A DNA stretch of 64,000 nucleotides from Peribacillus sp. Bi96 (GCF_918698115.1 NZ_CAKKLV010000003.1:1-64000); one strand, 5' to 3'; counted from the stretch's first letter, positions 17,344 to 26,145 are shown. A program made the numbers and translations. Notes: generated by a model from the sequence alone, not told the origin.

Positions 17344-18306
17344 TCATCCGAATAGTTTTGCAAATGTATCTTCACCAGCAATACCATCGGCAGATAATCT
17401 TGCAGCCCGTTGGAATGCCTTCACCGCCGTTTCCGTTCCACTCCCAAAGATACCATCCATGCCATGTGGATTATACCCTTCCATATAAAGTACTGCTTGA
17501 AGGATATAGGTGATATTCCCTTTTGCCCCTTCCCTCACATTAGGTGAAGCCGCTTTTGTTTGAGGTCCCCATATTCCATCAACAATAAGCTTTGAACCAT
17601 ATTGCTTATTCAATTCGGTTTGGAAACCCTTTATCAGCGCTTTTTTAGTATTCTGACCATAATAACCATCCACATCTATTTTCACATTATAGCGGCTATT
17701 CAATGTCTTTTGAATGGACTTGATTGTTGGATTGCCACTGTCCTTAGGAGGTGTGTCTTTATCAATGACTTCCGATTCAACTTGTGTTACCGGTGGAGGG
17801 GTTGCATTCACTTTTGATATTAAAATAGGCTTTATTCCTGCTTTTAACTGAGAATAAGAAAGTCCGCCCGTCATATCCAAGTGCGGGTAATCTTTAAAAT
17901 TTGACCAATCCCCGCCCCAAGTAAAGCCCAAGGATTTACCAATAGCCGCTGCCCTTCTCCATTTTGCATCAACTGTCCATATGGCATTCTTTCCATCATC
18001 ACTGACTATGAAATAATCAATGGCTAGTCCATAGTTATGATAAGATTGACCTGGCATCGCGTTGGTCACGACCGGTTTCGATAAATCACTATAGTTTATT
18101 CCATTGTAGCTATAACCTAGGCGACCTTGACCATACAACTTAGCTTGCTCTTCCATAGAACGATAACCTGCACTGATTTGCACGAAAATTCCCTCTTGAT
18201 ATGCCCGTTTAACCATTTCCAATGCTGCTTCTTTAACGACTGGGTGTATCCCGCTCCCCATATTCTTTTCTGATCGATCCATTAAAGTTTCTAATTTAAC
18301 TGTCAA
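17344..18306 (-). CDS. L-Ala-D-Glu-type M15 peptidase with two PG-binding domains
   Basis: 320 aa from TTG (MTVKLETLMDRSEKN), with AGGAGGTG 5-6 bases upstream. Residues 1-150 are a VanY/CwlK-type M15 zinc peptidase: SYHNYGLAIDYF gives His90 and Asp97, and PHLDM gives His142, the metal site; SAGYRSMEEQAKLYGQG is the family's conserved N-terminal block. A Pro-rich linker (about 160-190) leads to two peptidoglycan-binding_1 repeats (VDGYYGQNTKKAL ... VDGIWGPQTK, then MDGIFGSGTETAVKAFQ). It should cleave peptide side chains of peptidoglycan. No signal peptide is present, as in phage endolysins and CwlK-like enzymes. It is a single gene with no phage structural genes nearby. Confidence 0.88.
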   Translation of the reverse strand: MTVKLETLMDRSEKNMGSGIHPVVKEAALEMVKRAYQEGIFVQISAGYRSMEEQAKLYGQGRLGYSYNGINYSDLSKPVVTNAMPGQSYHNYGLAIDYFIVSDDGKNAIWTVDAKWRRAAAIGKSLGFTWGGDWSNFKDYPHLDMTGGLSYSQLKAGIKPILISKVNATPPPVTQVESEVIDKDTPPKDSGNPTIKSIQKTLNSRYNVKIDVDGYYGQNTKKALIKGFQTELNKQYGSKLIVDGIWGPQTKAASPNVREGAKGNITYILQAVLYMEGYNPHGMDGIFGSGTETAVKAFQRAARLSADGIAGEDTFAKLFG

Positions 18307-18457
18307 TATAATCACCTCCTAATATGTTATGGCACATATTAGGAAATGCTTGTACAACTACCTTGACGTTACAAAAAAACGCCCGAATTTCTTATTTTTC
18401 ATATCATAAAATCCCTTTATATTTCAAATTTATGAAAATCTAAGTATGAGGTAAAAA

Positions 18458-18489
18458 AAAAAGCACGACCCTTAGGGAATGTGCTTTTT
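18458..18489 (-). terminator. Terminator of the 69-aa membrane gene
   Basis: AAAAAGCAC pairs with GTGCTTTTT, inner CCT/AGG. It lies 5 bases past the stop. Confidence 0.75.
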
Positions 18490-18493
18490 ACTT

Positions 18494-18703
18494 TTATAGA
18501 GGTCTATTTTGATCTTCTTTCCCCTTACCAATAACTCTTATCAACTCATCCAGCTTTTCATTTCTTTCCTGATCTAATTTTGTCTTAGCATTAATGAATT
18601 TTATCACTTTAATGACAAAATAAATACTTAAAACAAGAAGTCCTAGATAAAACAAAATTGGTATGATTGCAAAAAGACCGATTAAACTACTGGCATGGTC
18701 CAT
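18494..18703 (-). CDS. Small membrane protein with charged tail
   Basis: 69 aa. One or two hydrophobic segments (GLFAIIPILFYLGLLVLSIY and the residues after it) are followed by a charged helical tail, KTKLDQERNEKLDELIRVIG. This resembles short DUF4083-like or similar Bacillus proteins of unknown role, but I would not assign a family firmly. Single gene with its own terminator. Confidence 0.6.
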   Translation of the reverse strand: MDHASSLIGLFAIIPILFYLGLLVLSIYFVIKVIKFINAKTKLDQERNEKLDELIRVIGKGKEDQNRPL

Positions 18704-18899
18704 GAAAATTTCTCCTAAAAGTAAAATATACTATTATTATACAGTAAAAACAGAATTAGAAGGAGAACTACACAAAAATCATCCACAGCTATCAGCACAC
18801 GCCCATTCATTTAATTCTCTCCATTATATACTCTATAAAGAATCTTCTTTATTTATTACGTAAATCCGTAAAATTAACTCTATCTCAATCACTTAAGTT

Positions 18900-18928
18900 T
18901 TGCCTTCCAAACCTTGCCATCATATAAT
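18900..18928 (+). promoter_or_regulatory. Sigma-A promoter
   Basis: TTGCCT, 17 bases, TATAAT, 31 bases before the start codon at 18959. Confidence 0.75.
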
Positions 18929-18958
18929 GGAGCTATTAAAGCTGAAGGGGGAATGCAA

Positions 18959-19204
18959 ATGAACGAAGGAAGAGATCCATTTGTATCATCACTCGCTTCT
19001 CATTTAAATAAAAGGCTCACTCGTTTAGCAGAAGAAAGGGATATCAAATTAGAAAGATTGTTGGATAAATCCGTCGAATTGTTACTTGAATATATGGAAG
19101 ATAACGAATTGATCAATGACCATGTTAAGTTAAACAATGTTGAAGCCATAAATAAAAATAATGAAATCATTCAGCAAAGTCGACAAATCCTTAATAAAGA
19201 TTAG
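18959..19204 (+). CDS. Small protein, possibly ribbon-helix-helix
   Basis: 81 aa starting MNEGRDPFVSSLASHLNKRL; AAGGGGGA lies 6 bases before this ATG, whereas an in-frame ATG two codons earlier is too close to it. The pattern of a short strand then two helices (SHLNKRLTRLAEERDIK, KLERLLDKSVELLLEYMED) looks like a ribbon-helix-helix fold or a short coiled coil. It has a clean promoter and terminator and no partner gene on the same strand. Function unknown. Confidence 0.65.
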   Translation: MNEGRDPFVSSLASHLNKRLTRLAEERDIKLERLLDKSVELLLEYMEDNELINDHVKLNNVEAINKNNEIIQQSRQILNKD

Positions 19205-19210
19205 CTCAAT

Positions 19211-19242
19211 AACACTCATCCATCTCGGTTGAGTGTTTTTTA
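19211..19242 (+). terminator. Terminator of the 81-aa gene
   Basis: AACACTCA pairs with TGAGTGTT and is followed by TTTTTA. Confidence 0.85.
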
Positions 19243-19290
19243 TGAATTATTATCCCTCTCACAATTTCGTAATGCGTACTAAATAAAAAA

Positions 19291-19311
19291 GGACAGTCAC
19301 TAGGACTGCCC
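19291..19311 (-). terminator. Terminator of the Cys-rich mini gene
   Basis: GGGCAGTC, 5-base loop, GACTGTCC on the minus strand, then TTTTTT. It lies 23 bases past the stop at 19334. Confidence 0.75.
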
Positions 19312-19333
19312 CTGTAGTGTAATGGCATACAGA

Positions 19334-19450
19334 TTAATGATGATCCCTTTTTTTGCATTTTTTACATTTACAACGCTTTCCAGGGTACCATACTTTACTC
19401 GGGTCATTGTTCTCAAAACATTTTTCTACAAAACAACAATTTATCTCCAT
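19334..19450 (-). CDS. Cysteine-rich 38-aa protein
   Basis: A very short gene with strong signals: AAGGAGG lies 9 bases before the ATG and a terminator follows the stop. The product begins MEINCCFVEKCF and ends GKRCKCKKCKKRDHH. It has six cysteines (5, 6, 11, 27, 29, 32), a basic C-terminus and two terminal histidines. CxCxxC with paired upstream cysteines suggests a bound metal such as zinc. No family recognised. Confidence 0.65.
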   Translation of the reverse strand: MEINCCFVEKCFENNDPSKVWYPGKRCKCKKCKKRDHH

Positions 19451-19698
19451 GCTAACACCCTCCTTACTATTGTATATGCAAGGTCTGATGGAAGGTGTGG
19501 ACAAGTAGCTAAAATTTTCGACGTGAACGTAAGTTACTTCATTTTACGTGATTCTGGACAATTTCCCATGCTACTTTTTTCTAAGCCACTTTTTTGAAGT
19601 AAATCTAAATGAATTTAAGTCCTCATGACCTATTATCTGAAGAACTTGATATGACGTGAGATAATACATATTCATATTTCAACAATGAAAAGACAAAA

Positions 19699-19722
19699 GA
19701 CCTTAACTTTACCGTTAAGGTC
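19699..19722 (-). terminator. Terminator of the LXG toxin cassette
   Basis: GACCTTAAC pairs with GTTAAGGTC, and on the minus strand is followed by TTTTGTCTTTT, 31 bases past the immunity gene. Confidence 0.85.
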
Positions 19723-19753
19723 ATACAAAAGAACATGCTTTTCTTATCCTCCA

Positions 19754-20221
19754 TTATTCTTTCTTAAGGTATTCTTCTAAAATACTCTTATCATATTCAG
19801 ATTCAGGTAAAAGGCCTAATCGACTATATTCCCAAATAACCCTTCTTTCGTGATCATCTGCATCTGAAAGATCTTCATAATCATAGTCAACCTTAAATTT
19901 ACCGTTACTTTCTAAAATAAAAGTTAAATTGGTCCATTGTTCTTGATTATTATTTTTAAATTCATCTGATAATTCTTTTAAGGCCTTTATTAACCTCCGC
20001 CATGTATCTCTATACTCCCTTCTACTAATACTATGTAATTCAGGGATATCATGGCTATATATGAGTGTATCATTAATATTAGACTGATAGAAAAAGAACG
20101 CAGTCCCTGTCCCCTCAGTAATTTCTCCATACAAAATTACTTTACTCCATTCTTCTGGAATCATCTCATTTACAGTTTGAGCTATATTCTGATAATAATC
20201 ATTTAGTTTTGATTCATTCAA
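19754..20221 (-). CDS. yezG: YezG-family immunity protein
   Basis: 155 aa from a TTG codon (MNESKLNDYYQNIAQTVNEM). The ribosome binding site AGGGGGA lies at the very end of the toxin gene, 4 bases separating toxin stop and this start, so translation is coupled. The opening IAQTVNEMIPEEWSKVILYG and AFFFYQSN are typical of the YezG/DUF600 family, which neutralises YeeF-type LXG nucleases in the cytoplasm. It is acidic, as expected for a nuclease inhibitor. It directly follows the matching toxin. Confidence 0.88.
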   Translation of the reverse strand: MNESKLNDYYQNIAQTVNEMIPEEWSKVILYGEITEGTGTAFFFYQSNINDTLIYSHDIPELHSISRREYRDTWRRLIKALKELSDEFKNNNQEQWTNLTFILESNGKFKVDYDYEDLSDADDHERRVIWEYSRLGLLPESEYDKSILEEYLKKE

Positions 20222-20225
20222 TTTT

Positions 20226-22196
20226 TTATCCCCCTGCTCTATTTTCAAATGTTCTTAACTCCCAACGACCATCGTCAATTTTATACTCTATGTCGAAACT
20301 TGTAGGTCGAGTTGAACTTCCCTCATACACAGGATAAATTTTCACTTCAACTGTTTTAGGAGGAATATTGTCTAAAGCTTTTGCCCAAGATATTTCGAGT
20401 TTTTTCCATTCTCCCATATTCAGGTTGGCATTCATAGGAACAAGGTTGTCTAGATGACCAGACCCTTTAAATATGCTAGCGATTAAGTGGCCCCCTTGAT
20501 CATCTGGCAAGCGATCTTCCCTTCCAGCAATCCGCTGTGCATAATTGTTTCGTTTACCACTGCCTAAGTCGAGAGAACCTTCCACACTTGTTATCCGACC
20601 CTTTTCGTCTGTTTTATATAGATGACCACCAGGGGATGTATATTCAATATTGGGTTTTAAAACTTTCTTCATTCGCTCTCTTGTATAATGCTTTCCATAC
20701 TCCACTTTTGTAATTTCAATGGATCCTTTTGCTAGCACTACTTTGCCTGTACCCTTACCACCATCACTCTTCACCGCAAACTTCTGTACAATATCCTTAA
20801 TAGTCGTTTTATCAAAAGTCACATGCTTGAAGTTGTTTCCATACGCCGTGGCTAACTCTTCGACTCTGATACGAAGAGGTACTTCCACATTGCCGATTTG
20901 CCGGCCGAATACTTTTGCCTTCTGAACCTGCTTTTGCGCAAATTCCTTGCTGTAAGGGACGAACTTTGTACCACTCGCTACTTTATCTGCGATCTTGGCA
21001 GCACCTGCCACACCGCCGATTCCGAGTGCCATCAACAGGCCGTTTTGGCGCTGTTCCTCGGTTAGCTGGTTGCCGAACATGTCTTTGCCGGTGACCGCTT
21101 CGCCGAGGCCATTGGCTGCGAGGAGTCCGTAGATTCCGTATTCGGTTTTCTGGAGGAGGCTAAAGCCTTTTGTCGTTTTATAGGCATCGAGTGCGTGGTT
21201 CGCTGCGTTGAGTCCTTTGGCCGTTTTGTATAGGGCGCTGCCGCCTTTGATGGCCCTGCCGGCCCAGCCGACGACGGGGATGAATCCAGCGGCTGCCATG
21301 GCGCCGGCGGCGATTCGTTCGGCATCGGACAGCTTACGGCCCGTTACTGGATCGACTCCGGTTGAGGCCCTGATTGAATCATAATATCCCGTGAATTCCC
21401 CTGTAAAGGTTTTTGTGGTATCCCAGGCTTTTTCATACCATGGGCGGTTTTCAAGTTCTTCCATTTCGCGTTCGATTTTCCGGGCTTCGGCTTGTTCCTT
21501 TTTGAAGGTCTGATAGTCTTTCATCTGACCGGCGACTTCATCCTTCACTTGATAGACGTCACTATTCTTAAATGCCGATTGGTTGAACGTCATCGGCGAA
21601 ACGTTGCCGTCCTGTTTGGTGGCATCAAGCAAGGCGCGGAATAAGCCAACGGCCACGTTTTCCTGCCCGACGGACACATCATATTCCTCGACCAATTGCC
21701 GGTCGACATTCTCGACCTTTGTCACGGTGTCATCCAGTCTCTGTCCGGCCAGCGTGATTTTTTCATTAAAGTCATTTTGGTTGAACATATCAAGAGGAAG
21801 GATATCGTCAATGCTGTTCAGGATCCTTTGAAGATCGCTCGCTTGTTCATCGACAAGCGACTTCGCTTGGTTAATGCCGGTCGAGACTTCGCCATCTAAA
21901 AAGGGAACCTCGACCACCGTATTTCCGGATAGATCCGCCTCTTCCAGGCTGGCCGGGATGCCTTCCAAAAAACTGATCTGGGTAGTGAAAAGTTCCATCC
22001 AGGCGTCCGCCACCTCGATTTGCGCTTCATAGAAGCTTTTGATGGCGGTGGCACCAGCCCCTTGAAACTCATTATCCAAGCCAACGATGCCCTGAAATTC
22101 CTTTTTCAGGGCTGCGACTTCTTTCTTTAATTCTTCATATTGCTTGGCACGCGACTTAGTTGCAGCCGTCAATGTCTTGGCTTCATATATTTTCAT
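20226..22196 (-). CDS. LXG polymorphic toxin with nuclease C-terminus (YeeF-like)
   Basis: 656 aa. Residues 1-210 are an LXG domain (mostly helical, MKIYEAKTLTAATKSRAKQY), the signal for type VII secretion. Residues about 278-320 are a pre-toxin TG linker (STGVDPVTGRKLSDAERIA, IPVVGWAGRAIKGG). The C-terminal part, about 515-656, is a DNA/RNA non-specific endonuclease-type toxin with DDQGGHLIASIF (catalytic His570) and NLVPMNANLN, as in YeeF and YobL. Secreted into neighbouring cells, it would degrade nucleic acid. The two upstream genes encode its helical partners and the downstream gene its immunity protein; ATGA overlap links it to the gene before. The DNA for the N-terminal and middle part is clearly GC-richer than that for the C-terminal toxin, fitting module exchange. 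Confidence 0.92.
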   Translation of the reverse strand: MKIYEAKTLTAATKSRAKQYEELKKEVAALKKEFQGIVGLDNEFQGAGATAIKSFYEAQIEVADAWMELFTTQISFLEGIPASLEEADLSGNTVVEVPFLDGEVSTGINQAKSLVDEQASDLQRILNSIDDILPLDMFNQNDFNEKITLAGQRLDDTVTKVENVDRQLVEEYDVSVGQENVAVGLFRALLDATKQDGNVSPMTFNQSAFKNSDVYQVKDEVAGQMKDYQTFKKEQAEARKIEREMEELENRPWYEKAWDTTKTFTGEFTGYYDSIRASTGVDPVTGRKLSDAERIAAGAMAAAGFIPVVGWAGRAIKGGSALYKTAKGLNAANHALDAYKTTKGFSLLQKTEYGIYGLLAANGLGEAVTGKDMFGNQLTEEQRQNGLLMALGIGGVAGAAKIADKVASGTKFVPYSKEFAQKQVQKAKVFGRQIGNVEVPLRIRVEELATAYGNNFKHVTFDKTTIKDIVQKFAVKSDGGKGTGKVVLAKGSIEITKVEYGKHYTRERMKKVLKPNIEYTSPGGHLYKTDEKGRITSVEGSLDLGSGKRNNYAQRIAGREDRLPDDQGGHLIASIFKGSGHLDNLVPMNANLNMGEWKKLEISWAKALDNIPPKTVEVKIYPVYEGSSTRPTSFDIEYKIDDGRWELRTFENRAGG

Positions 22197-22483
22197 CGCG
22201 GCTGGTACCCATGTGAAGACGTATGGGCGATGGCTTCATCCTGATCTTTTAATAAGTCAATGTTGGCACGGGTATCTTCAACATTTTTCTGGACGATTTT
22301 GATATATTGCTCAAAGACCTTCTCCAGGTTCGTTTCCCGATCGATCCATTTCGAGGTGAATTCCAATTTATTGTTGCCAAGTTCGCCTGCCGGCAGATTT
22401 CCGAGCGTGACTGTACCAAGTGCCGTCTTCACCTGATCGACTTGCTTCGTTACGGCAGGATGATTCAGTTTGATTGTCGTCAT
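22193..22483 (-). CDS. YwqI/DUF5344-family LXG partner
   Basis: 96 aa, helical (KWIDRETNLEKVFEQYIKIV, EDTRANIDLLKDQDEAIA). It matches the small DUF5344/YwqI family encoded immediately before LXG toxins. Such proteins bind the LXG domain and assist type VII export. Its start overlaps the previous gene by one base (TAATG) and its stop overlaps the toxin start (ATGA), so the three are translated as a unit. Confidence 0.85.
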   Translation of the reverse strand: MTTIKLNHPAVTKQVDQVKTALGTVTLGNLPAGELGNNKLEFTSKWIDRETNLEKVFEQYIKIVQKNVEDTRANIDLLKDQDEAIAHTSSHGYQPR

Positions 22484-22911
22484 TAAAACAACCGCCTTTT
22501 TAAATCTGATATTTTGCTTTCCAGCTGCTCAAATGCCTCTTCGCCTTTACTTAAAAGGTGGTCGGCTTCTTGGGCTATATTCCCCGCTATGCTCAGAAGC
22601 GTATTCTCGGCATTTAACTTTGTAATCATCGCTTCGATTTTCCATTGGTAATCGTCATAATCGTCATGAATGATACTGAACATCACATTATAGGCATCAT
22701 GACGGGCTTCCTGAAAATGATCTGAGCGCTGCCCTGTCCAGCTGCCACCTAGCTCAGGGTCTTTTATTTTCCTGATCTCGTTAAGGCACATACTCTGTTC
22801 TCTTATAATATCGTTTTTCGCATCTACCAAACGTTCAATTTTCACATTTAAATCAGCTTTTTTACCGGAGATAGCAGAGTGTATATTACTCAATATATCT
22901 GCATATACCAT
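22483..22911 (-). CDS. YwqH/DUF5082-family LXG partner
   Basis: 142 aa from the ATG of MVYADILSNIHSAIS, with GAGGTG upstream. It is two long helices around a turn with the WXG-like motif SWTG (Trp58-Gly60), as in DUF5082/YwqH proteins that escort LXG toxins to the type VII system. First gene of the cassette; the 240 bases upstream hold its promoter. No T7SS apparatus genes are in this window. Confidence 0.85.
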   Translation of the reverse strand: MVYADILSNIHSAISGKKADLNVKIERLVDAKNDIIREQSMCLNEIRKIKDPELGGSWTGQRSDHFQEARHDAYNVMFSIIHDDYDDYQWKIEAMITKLNAENTLLSIAGNIAQEADHLLSKGEEAFEQLESKISDLKRRLF

Positions 22912-23153
22912 GAAACTCACCTCAAAAACAGTATATTCCTACACTAACTGTCATATTTTTCTTATTTATCATTATAAGGATTATAGTCCGAGAGTTAAAT
23001 AGGGAAAAATATGCTATTTTATCAGTTAAAAGAGAAGTTTGGCATACAAAAGTTTCATACATACCATATTCTTTATACCCTGAATTTTACCAATTTTAAA
23101 CAATAAGTAAAAAATGTCACCTCGTTAGATCCCCTATAAAAATTTCAACCACT

Positions 23154-23402
23154 TTATTCAAACTGCCCCAGACTATATCTGTTCATCAAATCACCCTGAA
23201 CAAACTCCCTGCAAGTAGAAGATAGATGTGACCGTTCGGGATGAATCAAATCTCCAAAAGGCAAATCACCGACAAATTTAACTTCGCCTTCAAAACTCTG
23301 TCCGGATTCAGCATCAAAACCGATTACTTTCACAAAGCAAGTTTTGTGTCCGGTTTTCATAAAATCAATTACCGTTAACACATGATTATGTACATCATTC
23401 AT
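23154..23402 (-). CDS. Hypothetical protein, 82 aa
   Basis: Starts at the ATG of MNDVHNHVLTVIDFMKTGHK, preceded by GAGGAAAAAAG; nine upstream codons are not used. It is a mixed alpha/beta soluble protein with FVKVIGFDAESGQSFEGEVK and HPERSHLSSTCREF. It sits just upstream of the LXG cassette on the same strand but 240 bases away, so a link to the toxin is only possible, not shown. No family recognised. Confidence 0.55.
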   Translation of the reverse strand: MNDVHNHVLTVIDFMKTGHKTCFVKVIGFDAESGQSFEGEVKFVGDLPFGDLIHPERSHLSSTCREFVQGDLMNRYSLGQFE

Positions 23403-23854
23403 TCTTTTTTCCTCCAACCATGAAAACATTGAGTAAGGATAAGATCATACAAATTATTCTTTACTAACCTTATAAATAAAGAAACCGATCAAAACAATCA
23501 TCGCTAAGATCGCTATAGGCATTAAAATATTGGAAATAGGTACACCTACTTTCCATGAAAAAACTTATTCTTTATTTTTCTATGTATTTTGATTGATCTA
23601 TTCACCATTAACTATACCTTTATTTAGCTGTCATTGCATGTCTTGACTTTCCAAGACATCACTTATGCTTTTCTTATGTTTCCCAATAAAACGCGAAAGA
23701 ATGAAACACTTACATAGTAGAAGATATACTCGCCTTAGCATGTTTATGATCGCATATTACGTTAATGTAAGGTCAGCTTTTACACCCCTGAAAACCAGCC
23801 CTCTTCTATATAGATTTATAACCTGCTATAATCTAAGGATTGGAGGTGTGAAAA
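23403..23854. other. Intergenic region with a membrane-peptide relic
   Basis: On the minus strand from about 23561 to 23454 a frame reads WKVGVPISNILMPIAILAMI and ends FFIYKVSKE with a stop. It is one transmembrane helix with no usable start codon or ribosome binding site, so a relic or an uncharted mini gene. The rest appears empty. Confidence 0.35.
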
Positions 23855-24265
23855 ATGAAAGAAATCATCCAGATATTAGCGGAAGTCGTCAATAATCTTC
23901 ACGATTTCATTTTATTCTTTGTGAGTGACACATTAAATTCAAATGCAACGGACAAAGATCTGCATTTTTGGATAATGGGAATCATCGGTATCATCATATT
24001 TTTGTTCGTGTTATTTATATCTAATTTAATTTCCCGAATGCGTTTTGGGATTACGATACTCTCTTTCCTTTATACCTTTACTGTCATGGTTGTTTTAGTA
24101 TTTGCCATTGAAATACAACAAGCCCTTACCAGCAGAGGGAATATGGAATTTCAAGATGCTGCGGTAGGTCTTTGGGGGTTCATCGTATTTTTCATCGTTT
24201 TTGCTGTACTATCATCCATCTTCCTTTTGGTGAAGAATTTTTTCAGGCCATCAAAAAAAAGGTAA
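23855..24265 (+). CDS. Hypothetical membrane protein, 136 aa
   Basis: GGAGGTG lies 7 bases before the ATG. Three hydrophobic helices are clear (residues about 38-58, 66-88, 105-128) plus an amphipathic N-terminus (EIIQILAEVVNNLHDFILFF). The C-terminus is basic (FFRPSKKR). It may be a small integral membrane protein of stress or spore regulons, but no family is recognised. Confidence 0.65.
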   Translation: MKEIIQILAEVVNNLHDFILFFVSDTLNSNATDKDLHFWIMGIIGIIIFLFVLFISNLISRMRFGITILSFLYTFTVMVVLVFAIEIQQALTSRGNMEFQDAAVGLWGFIVFFIVFAVLSSIFLLVKNFFRPSKKR

Positions 24266-24419
24266 CGATAGGTCACCTTGCTTAAGATATTCCTTATAGC
24301 CGTTCGAATTTTTTATTGACGGGAATGAGGAAAAACTCTCTGTAGCACCATCTAAAATCGAAAGGTAAGGTTACAGGGAATTAAGTTTCGAGGCGATGTA
24401 ACTGAACACCAAATATTAA

Positions 24420-24713
24420 TTACTTCTGTTCATTTTCATTAAATAAATCGATGCTAAACAGATTAAAAGAATCGTCGTCATGATTACGTTCCTGATCATA
24501 TCCGGATATTTCAGAACTATTTTCCTTACGACGGCGATTCACTTCCCGCAATTCCTCTTCTAGAAATTCTGCTTGACCGTGGGAAAGCTTAATTGTGATT
24601 TCATTATTTTGATCATCTGCAGCTTTCAAGAGAACATAGCTATCCGCTGCATTTCGTAAAGTTACATTACTTAGTGTTAAATTCATGTTTGCGAGTTCAT
24701 ATCTTGCTTTCAT
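24420..24713 (-). CDS. Hypothetical protein, 97 aa
   Basis: GGAGG lies 13 bases before the ATG, a longer gap than usual. The N-terminal half is beta-rich (NMNLTLSNVTLRNAADSYVL, NEITIKLSHGQ), then a charged helix (AEFLEEELREVNRRRKE) and an acidic tail (HDDDSFNLFSIDLFNENEQ). No family recognised. Confidence 0.55.
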   Translation of the reverse strand: MKARYELANMNLTLSNVTLRNAADSYVLLKAADDQNNEITIKLSHGQAEFLEEELREVNRRRKENSSEISGYDQERNHDDDSFNLFSIDLFNENEQK

Positions 24714-24772
24714 AACGTAAAAAGAACCTCCATCGGATCATACCCGTTAGAATTATGTATATTAAATATACT

Positions 24773-24952
24773 CTACTTTAAGATATTTAAATATACAAAT
24801 CCTTTGTTTACTACTTTAGAACCAAAAAAAGCATCAATCCCGATATATATGGAATGAGGTTTCAAGTCTTTAACATGCTTTGTGACAATCCGGTCTTCAT
24901 GACTGGTTTTGGAACCGATGTCCATTAGGATAGCTGATAACTCGGAGTTCAA
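24773..24952 (-). pseudogene. Gene relic, C-terminal fragment
   Basis: An open frame reads NSELSAILMDIGSKTSHEDR, then IVTKHVKDLKPHSIYIGIDA and GFVYLNILK before a stop. It looks protein-like but has no ribosome binding site, and a terminator hairpin stands immediately upstream. Probably the tail of a lost gene; identity unknown. Confidence 0.35.
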
Positions 24953-24966
24953 GAAATGCTCATATT

Positions 24967-24996
24967 AAGGAACCTTTCCTTATCGAAAGGTTCCTT
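24967..24996 (-). terminator. Terminator of the serine hydrolase gene
   Basis: AAGGAACCTTTC pairs with GAAAGGTTCCTT, ending 5 bases before the hydrolase stop. T runs on both strands. Confidence 0.9.
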
Positions 24997-25000
24997 TTTG

Positions 25001-26026
25001 TTATAGTTCCTTCTCTATCACACAGGTAATATCGTATGGACCCATGCTTTCATTTGAAGTAATGACGGTTTTGATACGATTTTCCGGATATACCGCAGAA
25101 TTGAAGCTTACACCCGGGTCATACCCCATGAGATGATATTTGAAAATCTCGTCATTTTTTTTACTTATCCATACACCATACCCGTAGTATTCCCCTTCAT
25201 CTTCCGTAGAAATATGGGGTTTCAATAAAAGATTGGTATATTCTTGATTCAGTAACTGATTGGAAAATAACCCTTCCCAAAACCTGAACATATCTGATGC
25301 AGTAATATATGCCCCTCCATCCGCACCGCCTTTGATTGGAAGGGAATAAACATTTGTTCTCCATGTTCCGTTTTCATCGTCAATGTATCCCAGCGCCGTG
25401 TTTTTAGGAAGCTTGTCCATGGAGAAGTAACCGGAATCTTTCATTTCACAAGGCAGAAAAATATTCTTATTGATATATTCGGAAAATTCATGTCCTGTTA
25501 GTTCCTCAACAATCAATCCTAATAAAATATAGCCGGCATTATTATAATGGAATCGTTCCCCGGGTTCGAACATCATCATGTCATTTTGAAACATCGGCAG
25601 GAAGTCTTTTAATCTTTTTATATGGTACATCGGATTTTTCTGCCATAGCTCTTCAAAATCCTCCATCACGTTTTCATCAAAGTAATCAGGAATACCCGAT
25701 GTATGTGTTAAGAGGTGATGTATCGTTACATTTTGATGGAAATCAGGAAACACGATCGAAAGACAGTCTTTTAGCTGAGAATCAAACCTAAGTTTCCCTT
25801 TTTGTATTAACTGGCAAATCGCAATCGCGGTAAACAGTTTACACCCAGAAGCAATTCCGAACCTTGTTTCAGTCGTATTCATCATTTCATCCGAGCGATT
25901 AGAATAGCCATGGGCTGAGCAATGGATCAGATCATCTCCCGTTTTCACACCAATTACTCCCGAGAATTCAATTTGCTTGCTGGTTTCGTTAATACACCTG
26001 GATAAATCCATATGTAAAGTAGACAT
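25001..26026 (-). CDS. Serine hydrolase, class C beta-lactamase fold
   Basis: 341 aa. Catalytic SxxK is Ser60-Gly-Cys-Lys63 (FGIASGCKLFTAIAI). HHLLTHTSGIPDYF is the conserved beta-lactamase/DD-peptidase block and FHYNNAGYILLG gives the YxN tyrosine. There is no signal peptide, so it is a cytoplasmic esterase-like member (beta-lactamase-related serine hydrolases) rather than a penicillinase. Substrate unknown. It is a single gene. Confidence 0.88.
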   Translation of the reverse strand: MSTLHMDLSRCINETSKQIEFSGVIGVKTGDDLIHCSAHGYSNRSDEMMNTTETRFGIASGCKLFTAIAICQLIQKGKLRFDSQLKDCLSIVFPDFHQNVTIHHLLTHTSGIPDYFDENVMEDFEELWQKNPMYHIKRLKDFLPMFQNDMMMFEPGERFHYNNAGYILLGLIVEELTGHEFSEYINKNIFLPCEMKDSGYFSMDKLPKNTALGYIDDENGTWRTNVYSLPIKGGADGGAYITASDMFRFWEGLFSNQLLNQEYTNLLLKPHISTEDEGEYYGYGVWISKKNDEIFKYHLMGYDPGVSFNSAVYPENRIKTVITSNESMGPYDITCVIEKEL

Positions 26027-26099
26027 TTAGTTTTCCCCTTTGCCGGAAAAATTTTCATTTATGATGCGTTGGTCATGGTGCTAGTTATGGTCCTGAAAA

Positions 26100-26128
26100 A
26101 ATCCCGCATCTTATTGTGATGCGGGATT
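26100..26128 (-). terminator. Terminator of the NAD salvage operon
   Basis: AATCCCGCATC pairs with GATGCGGGATT, followed on the minus strand by TTTTTCAGG, 18 bases after nadE. Confidence 0.9.
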
Positions 26129-26145
26129 ACTTATCTCAGCTTCTT

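Noticed and set aside
17344..18306. Prophage lysis module
   Set aside because: The peptidase is endolysin-like, but no phage structural, holin or integrase gene adjoins; it fits a chromosomal CwlK-type enzyme equally well.
21062..21325. Ser/Pro-rich minus-strand frame inside the LXG toxin gene
   Set aside because: Shifted-frame shadow in the GC-rich part of the toxin.
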